Translations under genes and position numbers: made by a program
From: Nocardia arthritidis NBRC 100137
Lineage (GTDB): Bacteria; Actinomycetota; Actinomycetes; Mycobacteriales; Mycobacteriaceae
Direction: 5' to 3'
Assembly: GCF_001612765.1 (NCBI RefSeq)
Contig: NZ_BDBB01000032.1
Span: 1 to 62,934, forward strand
Length of the DNA stretch: 62,934 nucleotides
Notes under the pieces: generated by a model
Database searches by the model: none
The model's input: the letters and a program-made list of their open reading frames with translations, nothing else
Told to the model about the DNA's origin: nothing
Part shown: in pieces, positions 42,696 to 51,724 of the stretch
How the letters are laid out: the number at the start of each line of letters is the position of its first letter
How positions within the stretch are numbered: position 1 is the stretch's first letter

Positions 42696-43454
42696 TCAGC
42701 GAGCCCGCGCTCGGACCAGCTCCTCGGCGGCGACCCGGTAGCGCTCGGCGATCAGCCGGACCACCGCGGGGTGCACGCCGATGGGCTCGGCGACGCCGTC
42801 GGCTCCCGCCTCGTGCAGGCGCTGCTGGAACAGGCCGTGCGCGAGCAGGTAGGACGCGACGAAGACCCGGCCCGCCCCTGCCGCGCGCAGTTCCGCGACC
42901 ACGTCCGGCACGCGCGGCGCGCCGGTCGCGACGTAGCCGATGCGGACAGCAACGGCGAGGTGTTCGGCCAGCAGTGCGGCCGCACGCCGGACATCCTGGC
43001 GGGCACGGGCATCCGAGGAGCCCGCAGCGGCGAAGACGACCGCGTCGCCAGGGGACCATCCGGCCGCACGCAGACGCATCATCATGATCCGCGCCAGGGC
43101 CGGATCGGGTCCCATCGCGGGCGTGACCGTCACCGCCGGGTGGACGCTTTCGGCGACCTCACGCGGCACGTCCTGGTAGACGTGGTAACCCGAGGCCAGG
43201 AACGCCGGAACCACCACGGCGGGCACGGATTCCCCGGTGTGGGTCAGCAGATCGCGCAGCACTTCCGACGGGGACGGACCGAGCACGTCCACGAATGCCG
43301 TGCGCACCCACGGGCGCTCCCCGGTCTCGGTGCCGGGCCCCGAAATCCCGGCACCGAGTTCGGTCGTCACGGCCTCGGCGAGCGCCGCGATCATCTGCAC
43401 GCCCTTGGTGCTGCGGGTCCCGTGGGCCACCAGCACCAGGGCGGGCGCGGTCAC
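42696..43454 (-). CDS. Sirohydrochlorin chelatase-like protein (CbiX/SirB family)
   Basis: 252 aa, with two CbiX halves as in long SirB. The first starts VLVAHGTRSTKG with the metal-site histidine; a second is in ASGYHVYQDVP. The second half contains FAAAGSSDARARQDV and VFVASYLLAHGLFQQRL. The enzyme puts iron into sirohydrochlorin to make siroheme, the cofactor of NirB. It starts at GTG 43454 inside the HemD-like gene end (4-nt overlap) and closes the nitrite operon. Confidence 0.88.
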   Translation of the reverse strand: MTAPALVLVAHGTRSTKGVQMIAALAEAVTTELGAGISGPGTETGERPWVRTAFVDVLGPSPSEVLRDLLTHTGESVPAVVVPAFLASGYHVYQDVPREVAESVHPAVTVTPAMGPDPALARIMMMRLRAAGWSPGDAVVFAAAGSSDARARQDVRRAAALLAEHLAVAVRIGYVATGAPRVPDVVAELRAAGAGRVFVASYLLAHGLFQQRLHEAGADGVAEPIGVHPAVVRLIAERYRVAAEELVRARAR

Positions 43455-44692
43455 CAGCTCCCCGCAGTCTGGATGTGCCGAGGTGCCCGGGTCGGAATTC
43501 CGACGCCGGGCACCTGCGGGCCTCCTGTCGCGGTTGGCCGTGGGTTGTTGTCGATACATTCCGCCGGGTCCAGCGCGAGCCGGTACCCGCGTTTGACCAC
43601 GGTTTGAATCGCTTTCGGCGTGCCGAGTCCGGCGCGTAGACGGGCGATGGCGGTCTCCACCGCGTGCGTGTCGTCCCCGCCGCCGGGCAGCGCAGCGAGC
43701 AAGTCCTCGCGCGAGACGACCCGGCCGGGCTGACGGGCCAGCGAGCGCATCAGGGCCATCGGGGCGGGCGCCAGCTGACGCACCTGACCGTCGACCACCA
43801 CGCAGGCGCCGCGCACGCTGATGATGTGGCCCGCGGCGTGAATCCGGTTGGCGCGCCGGGGCAGTTCCTCGGCGACGTGGCGGGCCAGCGCACCGAGGCG
43901 GGCCCGGCCCGGCATTGAGGTCGGCACCCCCAGTTCCTCCAGCGGCGCGGCCGTGATCGGGCCGACGCAGGCGGGCAGCACCCGGCCGCGCAGCGCGTAC
44001 AACAACCCCTCCAGCAGCCCGGTTTCCTTGGCGCGCATCAACATCGACGCCACGGCGGGGGCACTGGTGAAGGTGACGCAGTCCATGCCGGAGGTGACGA
44101 TCGACTCGATGAGGTGATCCATCGGCCCCTGATCGTCCGGCGGCACCCAGCGGTACACCGGCACCGGCACGACATCCGCGCCCGCGCACCGCAGGACCTC
44201 GCAGAAGTCGGGCACCGGCTCCCACTCGGTGGTGGCGCCGTGCAACTGCACGGCGATCCGGACGCCCTCCACGCCTTCGGCGAGCAGGTGATCGAGCACT
44301 TCGGCGGACGACTCGGAGGCGGGCGACCATTCCTCGCGCAATTCCGCGGCGCGGATGGCGCCCTTGGCCTTCGGGCCGCGCGCGAGCATCCGGGTGGTCC
44401 CCAGCGTCGCGCGCAGGTTCTCGGCCAGGCCCCAGCCTTCGGCCGCCTCCATCCACCCGCGGAACCCGATTCCCGTGGTGGCCACGGTGATCTGCGGTGG
44501 ATCGGCGACCAGCTGCCGGGTCACCCGTTCCAGCTCGTTGTCGTCGGACAGCGGGATGATCCGGATGGCAGGCGCCGAAACGATGGTCGCGCCCCGGCGT
44601 TCGAGCAGCGTGGCGAATTCCACCGCCCGCCGGGCCGCCGTGATGCCCACCGTGAATCCGGCCAGGCTCTCGCCCACGTCAACTGTTGTCAT
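43451..44692 (-). CDS. Uroporphyrinogen-III synthase-like protein with a winged-helix C-terminus
   Basis: 413 aa. Residues 1 to about 265 are HemD-like: FTVGITAARRAVEFATLLER, VATTGIGFRGW, and VTFTSAPAVASMLMRA late in the domain. About 300-390 is an OmpR/PhoB-type winged helix (LAPAPMALMRSLARQPGRVV, AVETAIARLRAGLGTP, VVKRGYRLAL). The same two-part layout occurs in mycobacteria (Rv0260c). It either makes the siroheme precursor, or uses the HemD fold as a sensor to control the nir genes, or both. ATG 44692 is chosen; ATG 44707 would overlap nirD. Confidence 0.85.
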   Translation of the reverse strand: MTTVDVGESLAGFTVGITAARRAVEFATLLERRGATIVSAPAIRIIPLSDDNELERVTRQLVADPPQITVATTGIGFRGWMEAAEGWGLAENLRATLGTTRMLARGPKAKGAIRAAELREEWSPASESSAEVLDHLLAEGVEGVRIAVQLHGATTEWEPVPDFCEVLRCAGADVVPVPVYRWVPPDDQGPMDHLIESIVTSGMDCVTFTSAPAVASMLMRAKETGLLEGLLYALRGRVLPACVGPITAAPLEELGVPTSMPGRARLGALARHVAEELPRRANRIHAAGHIISVRGACVVVDGQVRQLAPAPMALMRSLARQPGRVVSREDLLAALPGGGDDTHAVETAIARLRAGLGTPKAIQTVVKRGYRLALDPAECIDNNPRPTATGGPQVPGVGIPTRAPRHIQTAGSW

Positions 44693-44699
44693 TGGCGTT

Positions 44700-45101
44700 T
44701 CATCCATCCGAAGACGCGAGCGCGGCGGTTACCGGCTCGTTGGAAATCGAAACGATGCCGTCGTCCACGCGCACCGCGTACACCGGCAGCATCGCCGATT
44801 CGTCGTCCAGGCAACGCCCGTCGACCAGAGAGAAGGCCTGCTTCAGCAGCGGCGAGGCCACGACGGGCGCCCCGCCGCGATCGCCGACGATCCCGCGCGA
44901 CATGACCGCCGCCCGGCCGATCGGATCGATATTGCCGACGGCGTACAGCATGCCGTTCTCCAGCAGGAACAGGGCGGCCTGCTGGCCGCCTCTCAGCAAC
45001 ACCGCAACGCCGCGGCCGGGGATCAGGTAGTCGAGACGGCAAGCCTGTGTCCACCCGGTGGTGGTAGCTGTGGCAATGCCGGGGGTATCGATCACGGTCA
45101 T
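44700..45101 (-). CDS. nirD: Nitrite reductase small subunit (NirD)
   Basis: 133 aa, Rieske-like fold but without the Cys/His pairs, as expected of NirD: the sequence CRLDYLIPGRGVAVLL, then FLLENGMLYAVGNIDPIGRA and PLLKQAFSLVDGRCL. It partners NirB in NADH-dependent nitrite reduction to ammonium. ATG 45101 is chosen because the GGAGG ribosome site abuts the upstream ATG at 45110 and lies 9 nt from this one. Confidence 0.92.
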   Translation of the reverse strand: MTVIDTPGIATATTTGWTQACRLDYLIPGRGVAVLLRGGQQAALFLLENGMLYAVGNIDPIGRAAVMSRGIVGDRGGAPVVASPLLKQAFSLVDGRCLDDESAMLPVYAVRVDDGIVSISNEPVTAALASSDG

Positions 45102-45165
45102 CGGTGTCATCCTCCAAACGCCTTACTCATTGGTACCGACGTTCTGTTTCCAAGCGGTTAAGCGG

Positions 45166-47691
45166 TCATTTCCCCTGCGTGGCGACCGGAACTTTGGGCA
45201 GTCCCAGCAGGACGGGAACCTTCCGCTCGCCCGAATCGTCGAAGGAAATCGTCGGATCGGCTTCCTCCGGGGCGTTGACGAACGAAACGAAGCGAGAAAG
45301 CTTCTCCTCGTCGTCCAGCACCGCGGCCCACTCGTCGCGATAGCCGGCGACGTGCTGGGCCATCGCCGCCTCCAGGTCCTCGGCGATGCCGAGGCTGTCC
45401 TCGCAGATCACCTGCTTGAGGTAATCCATGCCGCCCTCCAGCGCTCCCTGCCAAGGAGCGGTGCGCTGCAAACGATCAGCGGTGCGGATGTAGAACATCA
45501 GGTACCGGTCGATGTACTTGATCAGCGTCTCGTCGTCGAGTTCACCGGCCAGCAGCACCGCGTGCTTCGGGGTGAGGCCGCCGTTGCCGCCGACGTAGAG
45601 GTTCCAGCCGTTCTCGGTGGCGATCACGCCGACGTCCTTGCCGCGCGCCTCGGCGCATTCGCGGGCGCAGCCGGAGACCGCCAGCTTCAGCTTGTGCGGC
45701 GACCGCAGGCCCCGGTAGCGCTTCTCCAGCAGCACGGCCATGCCGACCGAGTCCTGCTGGCCGTAGCGGCACCAGGTGGAGCCGACGCAGCTCTTCACGG
45801 TGCGCAGCGACTTGCCGTACGCGTGACCGGATTCCATGCCCGCGTCGACCAGCCGCTTCCAGATCAGTGGCAACTGTTCGACGCGCGCGCCGAACAGGTC
45901 GATGCGCTGGCCGCCGGTGACCTTCACGTACAGGCCGAATTCCTTGGCCACCTCGCCGATGGTGATCAGCTGCTCGGCGGTGACCTCGCCGCCGGGCATC
46001 CGAGGCACCACCGAGTAGGTGCCGTTCTTCTGCAGGTTGGCCAGGAAGTGGTCGTTGGTGTCCTGCAGCGCGGCCTGCTCGCCGTCGAGGATGTGGTCGC
46101 TCGAGGTGGAGGCGAGGATCGACGCGACGGTCGGCTTGCAGATGTCGCAGCCCGAGCCCTTGCCGTACTTGCTGATCAGGCCGGAGAAGGTGCGGATGCC
46201 GGTGACCTGGACGATCTGGAACAGCTCGGCGCGCGACTGCTCGAAGTGCTCGCACAGCGCCTTGGACATCTCCACGCCGGACTGCTCGAGCAGCTTCTTG
46301 AGCATCGGAACGCAACCGCCGCAGGAGGTTCCGGCGGTGGTGCAGCTCTTGATCGCCGGGACGTCGCAGGCGCCGTCGGCGATCGCGCCGCAGATCGCGC
46401 CCTTCGACACGTTGTTGCACGAGCAGATCTGCGCGTCGTCGGGCAGCGCGTCGGCGCCCAGCTCGGCGCCCGCGGGCGAGATCAGCGCGGCCGGTTCGGC
46501 GGGCAGCGGGCGGCCGACCAGCGGGCGCAGCGCCGAGTATGCGGTGGCGTCGCCGACCAGGATGCCGCCGAGCAGGGTCTTCGCGTCGTCGGAGACGACC
46601 AGCTTGGCGTAGGTGCCCTTGGCCGCGTCGTGCAGCACGACCGACAGCGCGCCCTCGGTGACGCCGTGCGCGTCACCGAAGCTGGCCACGTCCACACCCA
46701 GCAGCTTGAGTTTGGTGGACATGTCCGCGCCCGGGAACTCGCCCGAGCCGCCCAGGAGTCGGTCGGCCACGATCTCGGCGGTGCTGTAGCCCGGCGCGAC
46801 CAGGCCGTAGCACACGCCCTCGACGGCGGCGCATTCGCCGATGGCCCAGATGTTCGGATCGGAGGTCTGCAGGCCGAGATCGGTGATGATGCCGCCGCGG
46901 GGGCCGACCTCGATTCCCGCGTCGCGGGCGATCTGATCGCGCGGGCGGACACCGGCGGAAAACACCACGAGCCCGGCTTCGATCACCGTCTCGTCGGACA
47001 GGGTGACCTTCACTCCCTTGTCGGCCGCCTCGATCGAGGAGGTGCCCACGCCGGTGTGCACGTGCAGGCCGAGGTCGGTGACCAGGCGCTCCAGGATGGC
47101 GCCGCCGCCTTCGTCGACCTGGGCGGGCATCAGCCGGGTGTTGTACTCGACCACGTGCGGGGTGAGCCCGAGCAGACGCAGGGCGTTCGCGGCCTCCAGG
47201 CCGAGCAGGCCGCCGCCGACCACCACGCCCACCGCGCCGGGACCGGCGGCTTCGGCGGCCGCGCGGATGCCGTCGAGGTCGTCGAGGGTGCGGTAGACGA
47301 AGCAGGCGGGGTCGTCGTGGCCGGGCACCGGCGGCACGAACGGGTAGGAACCGGTGGCCAGCACGAGCGCGTCGTAGGCGAGGATGTCGCCCGAGGAGGT
47401 GGTCACCTTGCGCGCCGCCCGATCGATGGACTCGGCGCTCTGGCCCAGGCGCAGCTCGACCAGCTCGTCACCGGCGTACTCGTTGCCGGGCAGCGCGAGC
47501 GCGCTCGCGTCCCAGGCGCCGACGTAGGAGGAGAGGCCGACTCGGTCGTAGGCGGGCAGCTTCTCCTCGCTGAGGATGATCACCTGCCAGCGGCCTTCGG
47601 TGTCGCGCGAGCGCAGCGCCTCGACGAACCGGTGCCCGACCATTCCGTGGCCGACGACCACCGCGGTCTTGCGAGCGACTGTGGGGTTCAT
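45166..47691 (-). CDS. nirB: Assimilatory nitrite reductase large subunit (NirB)
   Basis: 841 aa cytoplasmic enzyme reducing nitrite to ammonium with NADH. N-terminal FAD/NADH oxidoreductase (about 10-400: VVVGHGMVGHRFVEAL, LVLATGSYPFVPPVPG, GVVVGGGLLGLEAANALR). Then a BFD-like 2Fe-2S segment with cysteines CSCNN...SCGGC, and the siroheme/4Fe-4S domain with SCVGSTWC and SGCAREC. The C-terminal half completes the fold. ATG 47691 has an AGGAGG ribosome site. It lies 28 nt after narK and 64 nt before nirD, so one transcript is likely. Confidence 0.96.
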   Translation of the reverse strand: MNPTVARKTAVVVGHGMVGHRFVEALRSRDTEGRWQVIILSEEKLPAYDRVGLSSYVGAWDASALALPGNEYAGDELVELRLGQSAESIDRAARKVTTSSGDILAYDALVLATGSYPFVPPVPGHDDPACFVYRTLDDLDGIRAAAEAAGPGAVGVVVGGGLLGLEAANALRLLGLTPHVVEYNTRLMPAQVDEGGGAILERLVTDLGLHVHTGVGTSSIEAADKGVKVTLSDETVIEAGLVVFSAGVRPRDQIARDAGIEVGPRGGIITDLGLQTSDPNIWAIGECAAVEGVCYGLVAPGYSTAEIVADRLLGGSGEFPGADMSTKLKLLGVDVASFGDAHGVTEGALSVVLHDAAKGTYAKLVVSDDAKTLLGGILVGDATAYSALRPLVGRPLPAEPAALISPAGAELGADALPDDAQICSCNNVSKGAICGAIADGACDVPAIKSCTTAGTSCGGCVPMLKKLLEQSGVEMSKALCEHFEQSRAELFQIVQVTGIRTFSGLISKYGKGSGCDICKPTVASILASTSSDHILDGEQAALQDTNDHFLANLQKNGTYSVVPRMPGGEVTAEQLITIGEVAKEFGLYVKVTGGQRIDLFGARVEQLPLIWKRLVDAGMESGHAYGKSLRTVKSCVGSTWCRYGQQDSVGMAVLLEKRYRGLRSPHKLKLAVSGCARECAEARGKDVGVIATENGWNLYVGGNGGLTPKHAVLLAGELDDETLIKYIDRYLMFYIRTADRLQRTAPWQGALEGGMDYLKQVICEDSLGIAEDLEAAMAQHVAGYRDEWAAVLDDEEKLSRFVSFVNAPEEADPTISFDDSGERKVPVLLGLPKVPVATQGK

Positions 47692-47719
47692 CTGTTGTCC
47701 TCCTGGACTGGATCGGGTG

Positions 47720-49240
47720 TCAAGCGCGGGCCGACGAGCCGGCGGACGGGGACTGGGACGGGGACGGGGACCGGCCTGCTTCGGCTTCGAGGACGAACGT
47801 CTCCGCCTCGGCCACGACATCGGATTCGGCCGGCAGGCCCCGCGAGCTGGGACGGCGCAGGAACACCGCCCAGACCACCAGGGCGCACAGCACGTAGAAG
47901 GCCATGAACACCCAGAACGCGGTGGTGGCCGACTTGGTGGACGCGTAGGAGGAGCGCAGCACCAGGTTGATACCCACGCCGCCGAGGGCGCCGATGGCGC
48001 CGACGAAGCCGATCAGCGCGCCGGAGGTGTTCTGCGACCAGGCCGACCGTTCGGCGGGCGTGGCGTCCAGGCTCCTGGACTTGGCCTCGAACACCGACGG
48101 GATGATCTTGGTGACCGACCCGTTGCCGATGCCGGAGAGCACGAACAGGGCGATGAAGCCGACCACGAGCGCGGTCATCACGGCCCCGCCGGCCACGCCG
48201 TCGTTACTGTCGGCCATCGTGCTGGCCACGGTGACCAGCACGGCCGCCACCATCATGGCGCCGAAGACGTAGAGGGTGACGCGGCTGCCGCCGATGCGGT
48301 CGGCCCACTTGCCGCCGTAGGGCCGGGCCAGCGAGCCGAGCAGCGGACCGAGGAACGCGATCTGCGCGGCGTGCAGCGCGGCCTGCGCGACGCTGTCGCC
48401 GCCCGCCCGGAAGCTGATCTGCAGGATCTGGCCGAAGGCGAAGCTGTAGCCGATGAACGAGCCGAAGGTGCCGATGTAGAGGAACGCGATCGCCCAGGAC
48501 TGCGGCACCTTCAGGGCCGTGAGCATGTAGGACAGATCGGCCTTCTGGTTGGGCAGGTTGTCCATGAACAGCGCCGCGCCCAGTCCGGCGATCGCGATGA
48601 AGACGAGGTAGACCGCGCAGATCAGCGAGGCGTAACTGTTGCCGATGGTCGCGATGACCAGCAGGCCGATCAGCTGGATCACCGGAACGCCGATGTTGCC
48701 GCCGCCCGCGTTCAGGCCGAGCGCCCAACCCTTGAGCCGCTGGGGGTAGAACGCGTTGATGTTGGTCATCGAGGAGGCGAAGTTGCCACCGCCGAAGCCC
48801 GCGAAGCCCGCGACCACCAGGAAGGTGGTGTACGAGGTGCCGGGCTGGTTGATGAAGTACAGCGTGAGCAGCGTCGGGATCAGCAGCATCACCGCGCTGA
48901 ACACGGTCCAATTGCGCCCGCCGAATCGCGCGGTCGCCACGGTGTAGGGAATCCGCAGGAACGCGCCCACCAGGGTCGGCATGGCGACCAGGAAGAACTT
49001 GCCCGCCGGGTCGATACCGAACTTCTCGGTCGGCATGAACAGCACCATCACCGACCAGATCGACCACACGGAGAAGCCGACGTGCTCGGCGAAGACAGAC
49101 CAGATCAGGTTGCGCCGGGCGATGTCCTTGCCGCCCGCTTCCCAGGCGGCGACATCCTCCGCATCCCAGTGCTCGATGCGCGGCCTGCGGATCTTCGTCC
49201 GTCCCAGCGCTTCCAGACGGTTACGCGTCAGCGTGCTCAA
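47720..49240 (-). CDS. NarK-type nitrate/nitrite transporter
   Basis: 506 aa major-facilitator protein with 12 predicted membrane helices. The nitrate signatures are seen: GFAGFGGGNFASSMTNINAF in helix 5 and FVLSGIGNGSVTKIIPSVF in helix 11. It starts at TTG 49240, unusual but supported by a GGGAGGC ribosome site 5 nt ahead; the open frame upstream has none. It is the first gene of the narK-nirB-nirD-hemD-like-sirB-like operon, so it should bring nitrate or nitrite in for assimilation, or remove nitrite. The C-terminal 30 residues are Ser/Pro-rich. Confidence 0.92.
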   Translation of the reverse strand: MSTLTRNRLEALGRTKIRRPRIEHWDAEDVAAWEAGGKDIARRNLIWSVFAEHVGFSVWSIWSVMVLFMPTEKFGIDPAGKFFLVAMPTLVGAFLRIPYTVATARFGGRNWTVFSAVMLLIPTLLTLYFINQPGTSYTTFLVVAGFAGFGGGNFASSMTNINAFYPQRLKGWALGLNAGGGNIGVPVIQLIGLLVIATIGNSYASLICAVYLVFIAIAGLGAALFMDNLPNQKADLSYMLTALKVPQSWAIAFLYIGTFGSFIGYSFAFGQILQISFRAGGDSVAQAALHAAQIAFLGPLLGSLARPYGGKWADRIGGSRVTLYVFGAMMVAAVLVTVASTMADSNDGVAGGAVMTALVVGFIALFVLSGIGNGSVTKIIPSVFEAKSRSLDATPAERSAWSQNTSGALIGFVGAIGALGGVGINLVLRSSYASTKSATTAFWVFMAFYVLCALVVWAVFLRRPSSRGLPAESDVVAEAETFVLEAEAGRSPSPSQSPSAGSSARA

Positions 49241-49366
49241 CGGGGCCTCCCAATGTCGGTTGGCTCCACGGTAGGAAAGGGGTATTGCCGAAATGCTGCG
49301 CGAAATGACCGTCAAATCAACGGTTGCTCACGATTACCGGCGATCGGGGGTGAGTTTCGCGGGAAT

Positions 49367-49403
49367 GTTTCAGGCATGTGACACAACGGTTTCCATGCGT
49401 CAC
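49367..49403 (-). promoter_or_regulatory. GlnR-type binding site ahead of the narK-nirBD operon
   Basis: On the minus strand, reading toward narK, four half-sites follow one another: GTGAC, 5 nt, GAAAC, 6 nt, GTCAC, 6 nt, GAAAC. The actinobacterial GlnR consensus is gTnAC-n6-GaAAC repeated, so three spacings are exact and one is one base short. It lies about 125 bp upstream of the narK start. GlnR activates nitrate and nitrite assimilation genes when nitrogen is scarce, which is what this operon is for. The match is seen; binding is inferred. Confidence 0.75.
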
Positions 49404-49542
49404 AAAAGGACCGAATTCGAATTCCGCGAGCGGTGAGGTGTGACGCACGCTACGTCGCGCAAATCGGATGCGCACATCCTCACCCTGTTCGCACACTCAC
49501 GCAACCGGAGCTGTGAGATTCGAGCGCCGATGGCGCCGCGGC

Positions 49543-50796
49543 TCAATTCCAGGTGTCTTCGAGCAGCCGTGGCTTGCACGCCTGCCAGGCGCCCGCAAGC
49601 AGCACCAGCACCGCCGCGCCGAGCAGCGCGAACGGAACCAGCCACCCACCCGTCGCCGTGTGCAGCACGCCGAACAGCAGCGGGCCCACGCAGGCCACGG
49701 CGTAGCCGACGCCCTGGGTGAACCCGGACAGCGCGGCCGACCCGGCAGGGGTGCGGGTGCGCAGGTTGATCAGCGTCAGCGCCATCGGGAAGGTGCTCGG
49801 GCCGAGACCGAGCACCACGACCCAGAGGATAGGCGCGGCCATCGGCGCGAGGAGCAGCCCGGCGAACGCGATGAAGAACAGCACCGCGCAGCCCACCACC
49901 ACCGGGAACGGATTGCGGAACCGGGCGACCACGGTCGGCGCGGTGAGCGCGGCCACCAGGCCGACCACGGCGAACAGACCGACCATGGCCCCGCCGTACG
50001 CGGCGCTCGCGCCCGCCTCGCTCAGGATCTTCGGCAACCAGGTGAACATCGCGTAGGTGGTGAGCGAGGTCATGCCGAACATGCCCGCCATTCCCCAGGC
50101 GATCGGCGAGCGCCACACGCGCCCGGCGGGCGGCTGCTCCGGCACGGCCGTCCGGTCCGCGCCGTCGTGTCCGCGCCTGCCGCGCAGCACCGCCAGCCAC
50201 GGCACCGCCGCGGCGAAGCCGAGCACACCCCACACCCCGAGCGACACGCGCCAGCCGTGCGCGTCCGCGACCGGGACCGCGGTGATCGCGGGCACGACCG
50301 TGCCGAGTTGCACCATCACGATGTACAGCGAGCTGATCACGGCGAGGCGATCCGGGAAGTACCGCTTCACCAGCGGTGGGATCACCACGTTGCCGATGCC
50401 CATGCCCGCAAGGGCGAGGGCCGAGAAGACCAGCAGTTCGGCGGTGCCCGACATCAGCACCCGCAGCACCATGCCCGCGCCTGCCATCAGCATGGCGGTC
50501 AGCGCGGTGCGCTCCAGCCCGAGCCGGACCGCCAGGACCGGGGTGAGCAGCCCGGACAGCGCGAACATGGCGGTGGGGATCATGCCGAAGACGCCGACAA
50601 CGGCGGCCCCGTAACCGATCTCGGCGCCGATCCGCTCGGCCAGCGGGCTGTACGCGGTGACGGCGACCCGCAGCGTGAGCGCCGACATCACGATGGCGGT
50701 GAGCACCAGCAGGCGACCCTCGGTCAGCGCACGTCGACGGCGCTCGACCAGGACGGATTCCTGGCGCGCCTCGGTTTCGGGAAGGGTCGCAGTCAC
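49543..50796 (-). CDS. CynX/NimT-type MFS transporter
   Basis: 417 aa, 12 hydrophobic segments. The start VMSALTLRVAVTAYSPLAER and the loop motif LTPVLAVRLGLERTALTAML fit the cyanate/2-nitroimidazole (CynX/NimT) transporter group. Substrate unknown. GTG 50796 was chosen since the first transmembrane segment follows; ATG-like starts upstream lack a ribosome site. It is divergent from the GntR gene 65 bp away, which probably regulates it. Confidence 0.85.
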   Translation of the reverse strand: MTATLPETEARQESVLVERRRRALTEGRLLVLTAIVMSALTLRVAVTAYSPLAERIGAEIGYGAAVVGVFGMIPTAMFALSGLLTPVLAVRLGLERTALTAMLMAGAGMVLRVLMSGTAELLVFSALALAGMGIGNVVIPPLVKRYFPDRLAVISSLYIVMVQLGTVVPAITAVPVADAHGWRVSLGVWGVLGFAAAVPWLAVLRGRRGHDGADRTAVPEQPPAGRVWRSPIAWGMAGMFGMTSLTTYAMFTWLPKILSEAGASAAYGGAMVGLFAVVGLVAALTAPTVVARFRNPFPVVVGCAVLFFIAFAGLLLAPMAAPILWVVVLGLGPSTFPMALTLINLRTRTPAGSAALSGFTQGVGYAVACVGPLLFGVLHTATGGWLVPFALLGAAVLVLLAGAWQACKPRLLEDTWN

Positions 50797-50861
50797 CGAG
50801 AAATCATAGGATGACCGGATGATGATCGGCAACGATTTGTGATGGGCGGTACTCTGTCGAG

Positions 50862-51533
50862 GTGCAACCCGTCCGGCGCACCAGCCTCATCGCCCAGGTG
50901 ACCGACCAGCTGCGTGCCGAAATTCGTTCCGGCCGTTGGCCGATCGGCTCCCGCATCCCGACCGAGCCGGAGCTCACCGAGCTCACCGGCACCGGCCGCA
51001 ACACGGTGCGCGAGGCCGTCCAGGCCCTCGTGCACGCCGGCATGCTGGAGCGTCGCCAAGGTTCCGGCACCTACGTGATCGCGGCGTCGGACCTCGGCGG
51101 AACCCTGGGCAAGTATTTCGCCGACGCCGAGGAACGCGACGTCCTGGAACTGCGCCTCGCGCTGGACGTCACCGCCGCGGGCCTGGCCGCGCGCCGCCGC
51201 GACGACACCGATATCGCGAATCTGCTGCGCCTGCTGGCCGAACGCGACAAGAAGTGGGACGAGGACTCCGCCGCCGCGATCGAGGCGGACGTCCAGTTGC
51301 ACCGCGCGATCGTCGTCGCGAGCCACAACGCGGTGTACCTCGAGTTCTACGATTCGCTGCTGCCCATCATCGAACAGGTCATCCGCGCACGGACATCGAA
51401 GTCCGACGACTCCTACACCGAGGAGCACGCCGCCTTGGTGCACGCGGTGATCGACGGTGATCCCGAACGCGCCGCCTCCGAGACACGGTGCTTCCTCAAC
51501 TCGCTCATCGCGGAATATCCGGACGCGCGATAA
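50862..51533 (+). CDS. GntR-family (FadR subfamily) regulator
   Basis: 223 aa. N-terminal winged helix (about 5-72): IPTEPELTELTGTGRNTVRE and ALVHAGMLERRQGSGTYV. C-terminal FCD all-helical ligand domain with the metal-site pattern: D-x3-H in ADVQLHRAIV, and a later HAALVHAVIDGD. FadR-type regulators sense organic acids. Divergent from the CynX/NimT-type transporter, the usual arrangement for a local regulator and its target. Confidence 0.9.
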   Translation: MQPVRRTSLIAQVTDQLRAEIRSGRWPIGSRIPTEPELTELTGTGRNTVREAVQALVHAGMLERRQGSGTYVIAASDLGGTLGKYFADAEERDVLELRLALDVTAAGLAARRRDDTDIANLLRLLAERDKKWDEDSAAAIEADVQLHRAIVVASHNAVYLEFYDSLLPIIEQVIRARTSKSDDSYTEEHAALVHAVIDGDPERAASETRCFLNSLIAEYPDAR

Positions 51534-51542
51534 ACGGCGCAG

Positions 51543-51558
51543 GTAACCGAGTGGTCAC
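51543..51558 (+). promoter_or_regulatory. Possible GlnR-type half-site pair upstream of the second nitrate transporter
   Basis: GTAAC (51543-51547), 6 nt, GTCAC (51554-51558): AC to AC distance of 9, as in GlnR sites, but the second half is GTCAC instead of GaAAC and no further half-sites follow. It lies about 170 bp upstream of the transporter start. Weaker than the site at 49367-49403. Confidence 0.35.
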
Positions 51559-51724
51559 CATTCGGGGCCGCGCGATGTGAGTCGGATTTGCCGGGAACGT
51601 CATCGAGGGCCACGGGGACGCAACACGCGGCTCCTACCTTTATCTCGACCGTAGCCAGGCACTCGACAGCCGCCGGCGGCACAGCCGCGATGAGGGCCGG
51701 TCGAGCCTAATCGAGAGGAAGCCG

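Noticed and set aside
45058..47907. A 949-codon plus-strand frame over nirB.
   Set aside because: Antisense shadow; the minus strand encodes a complete NirB with all cofactor motifs.
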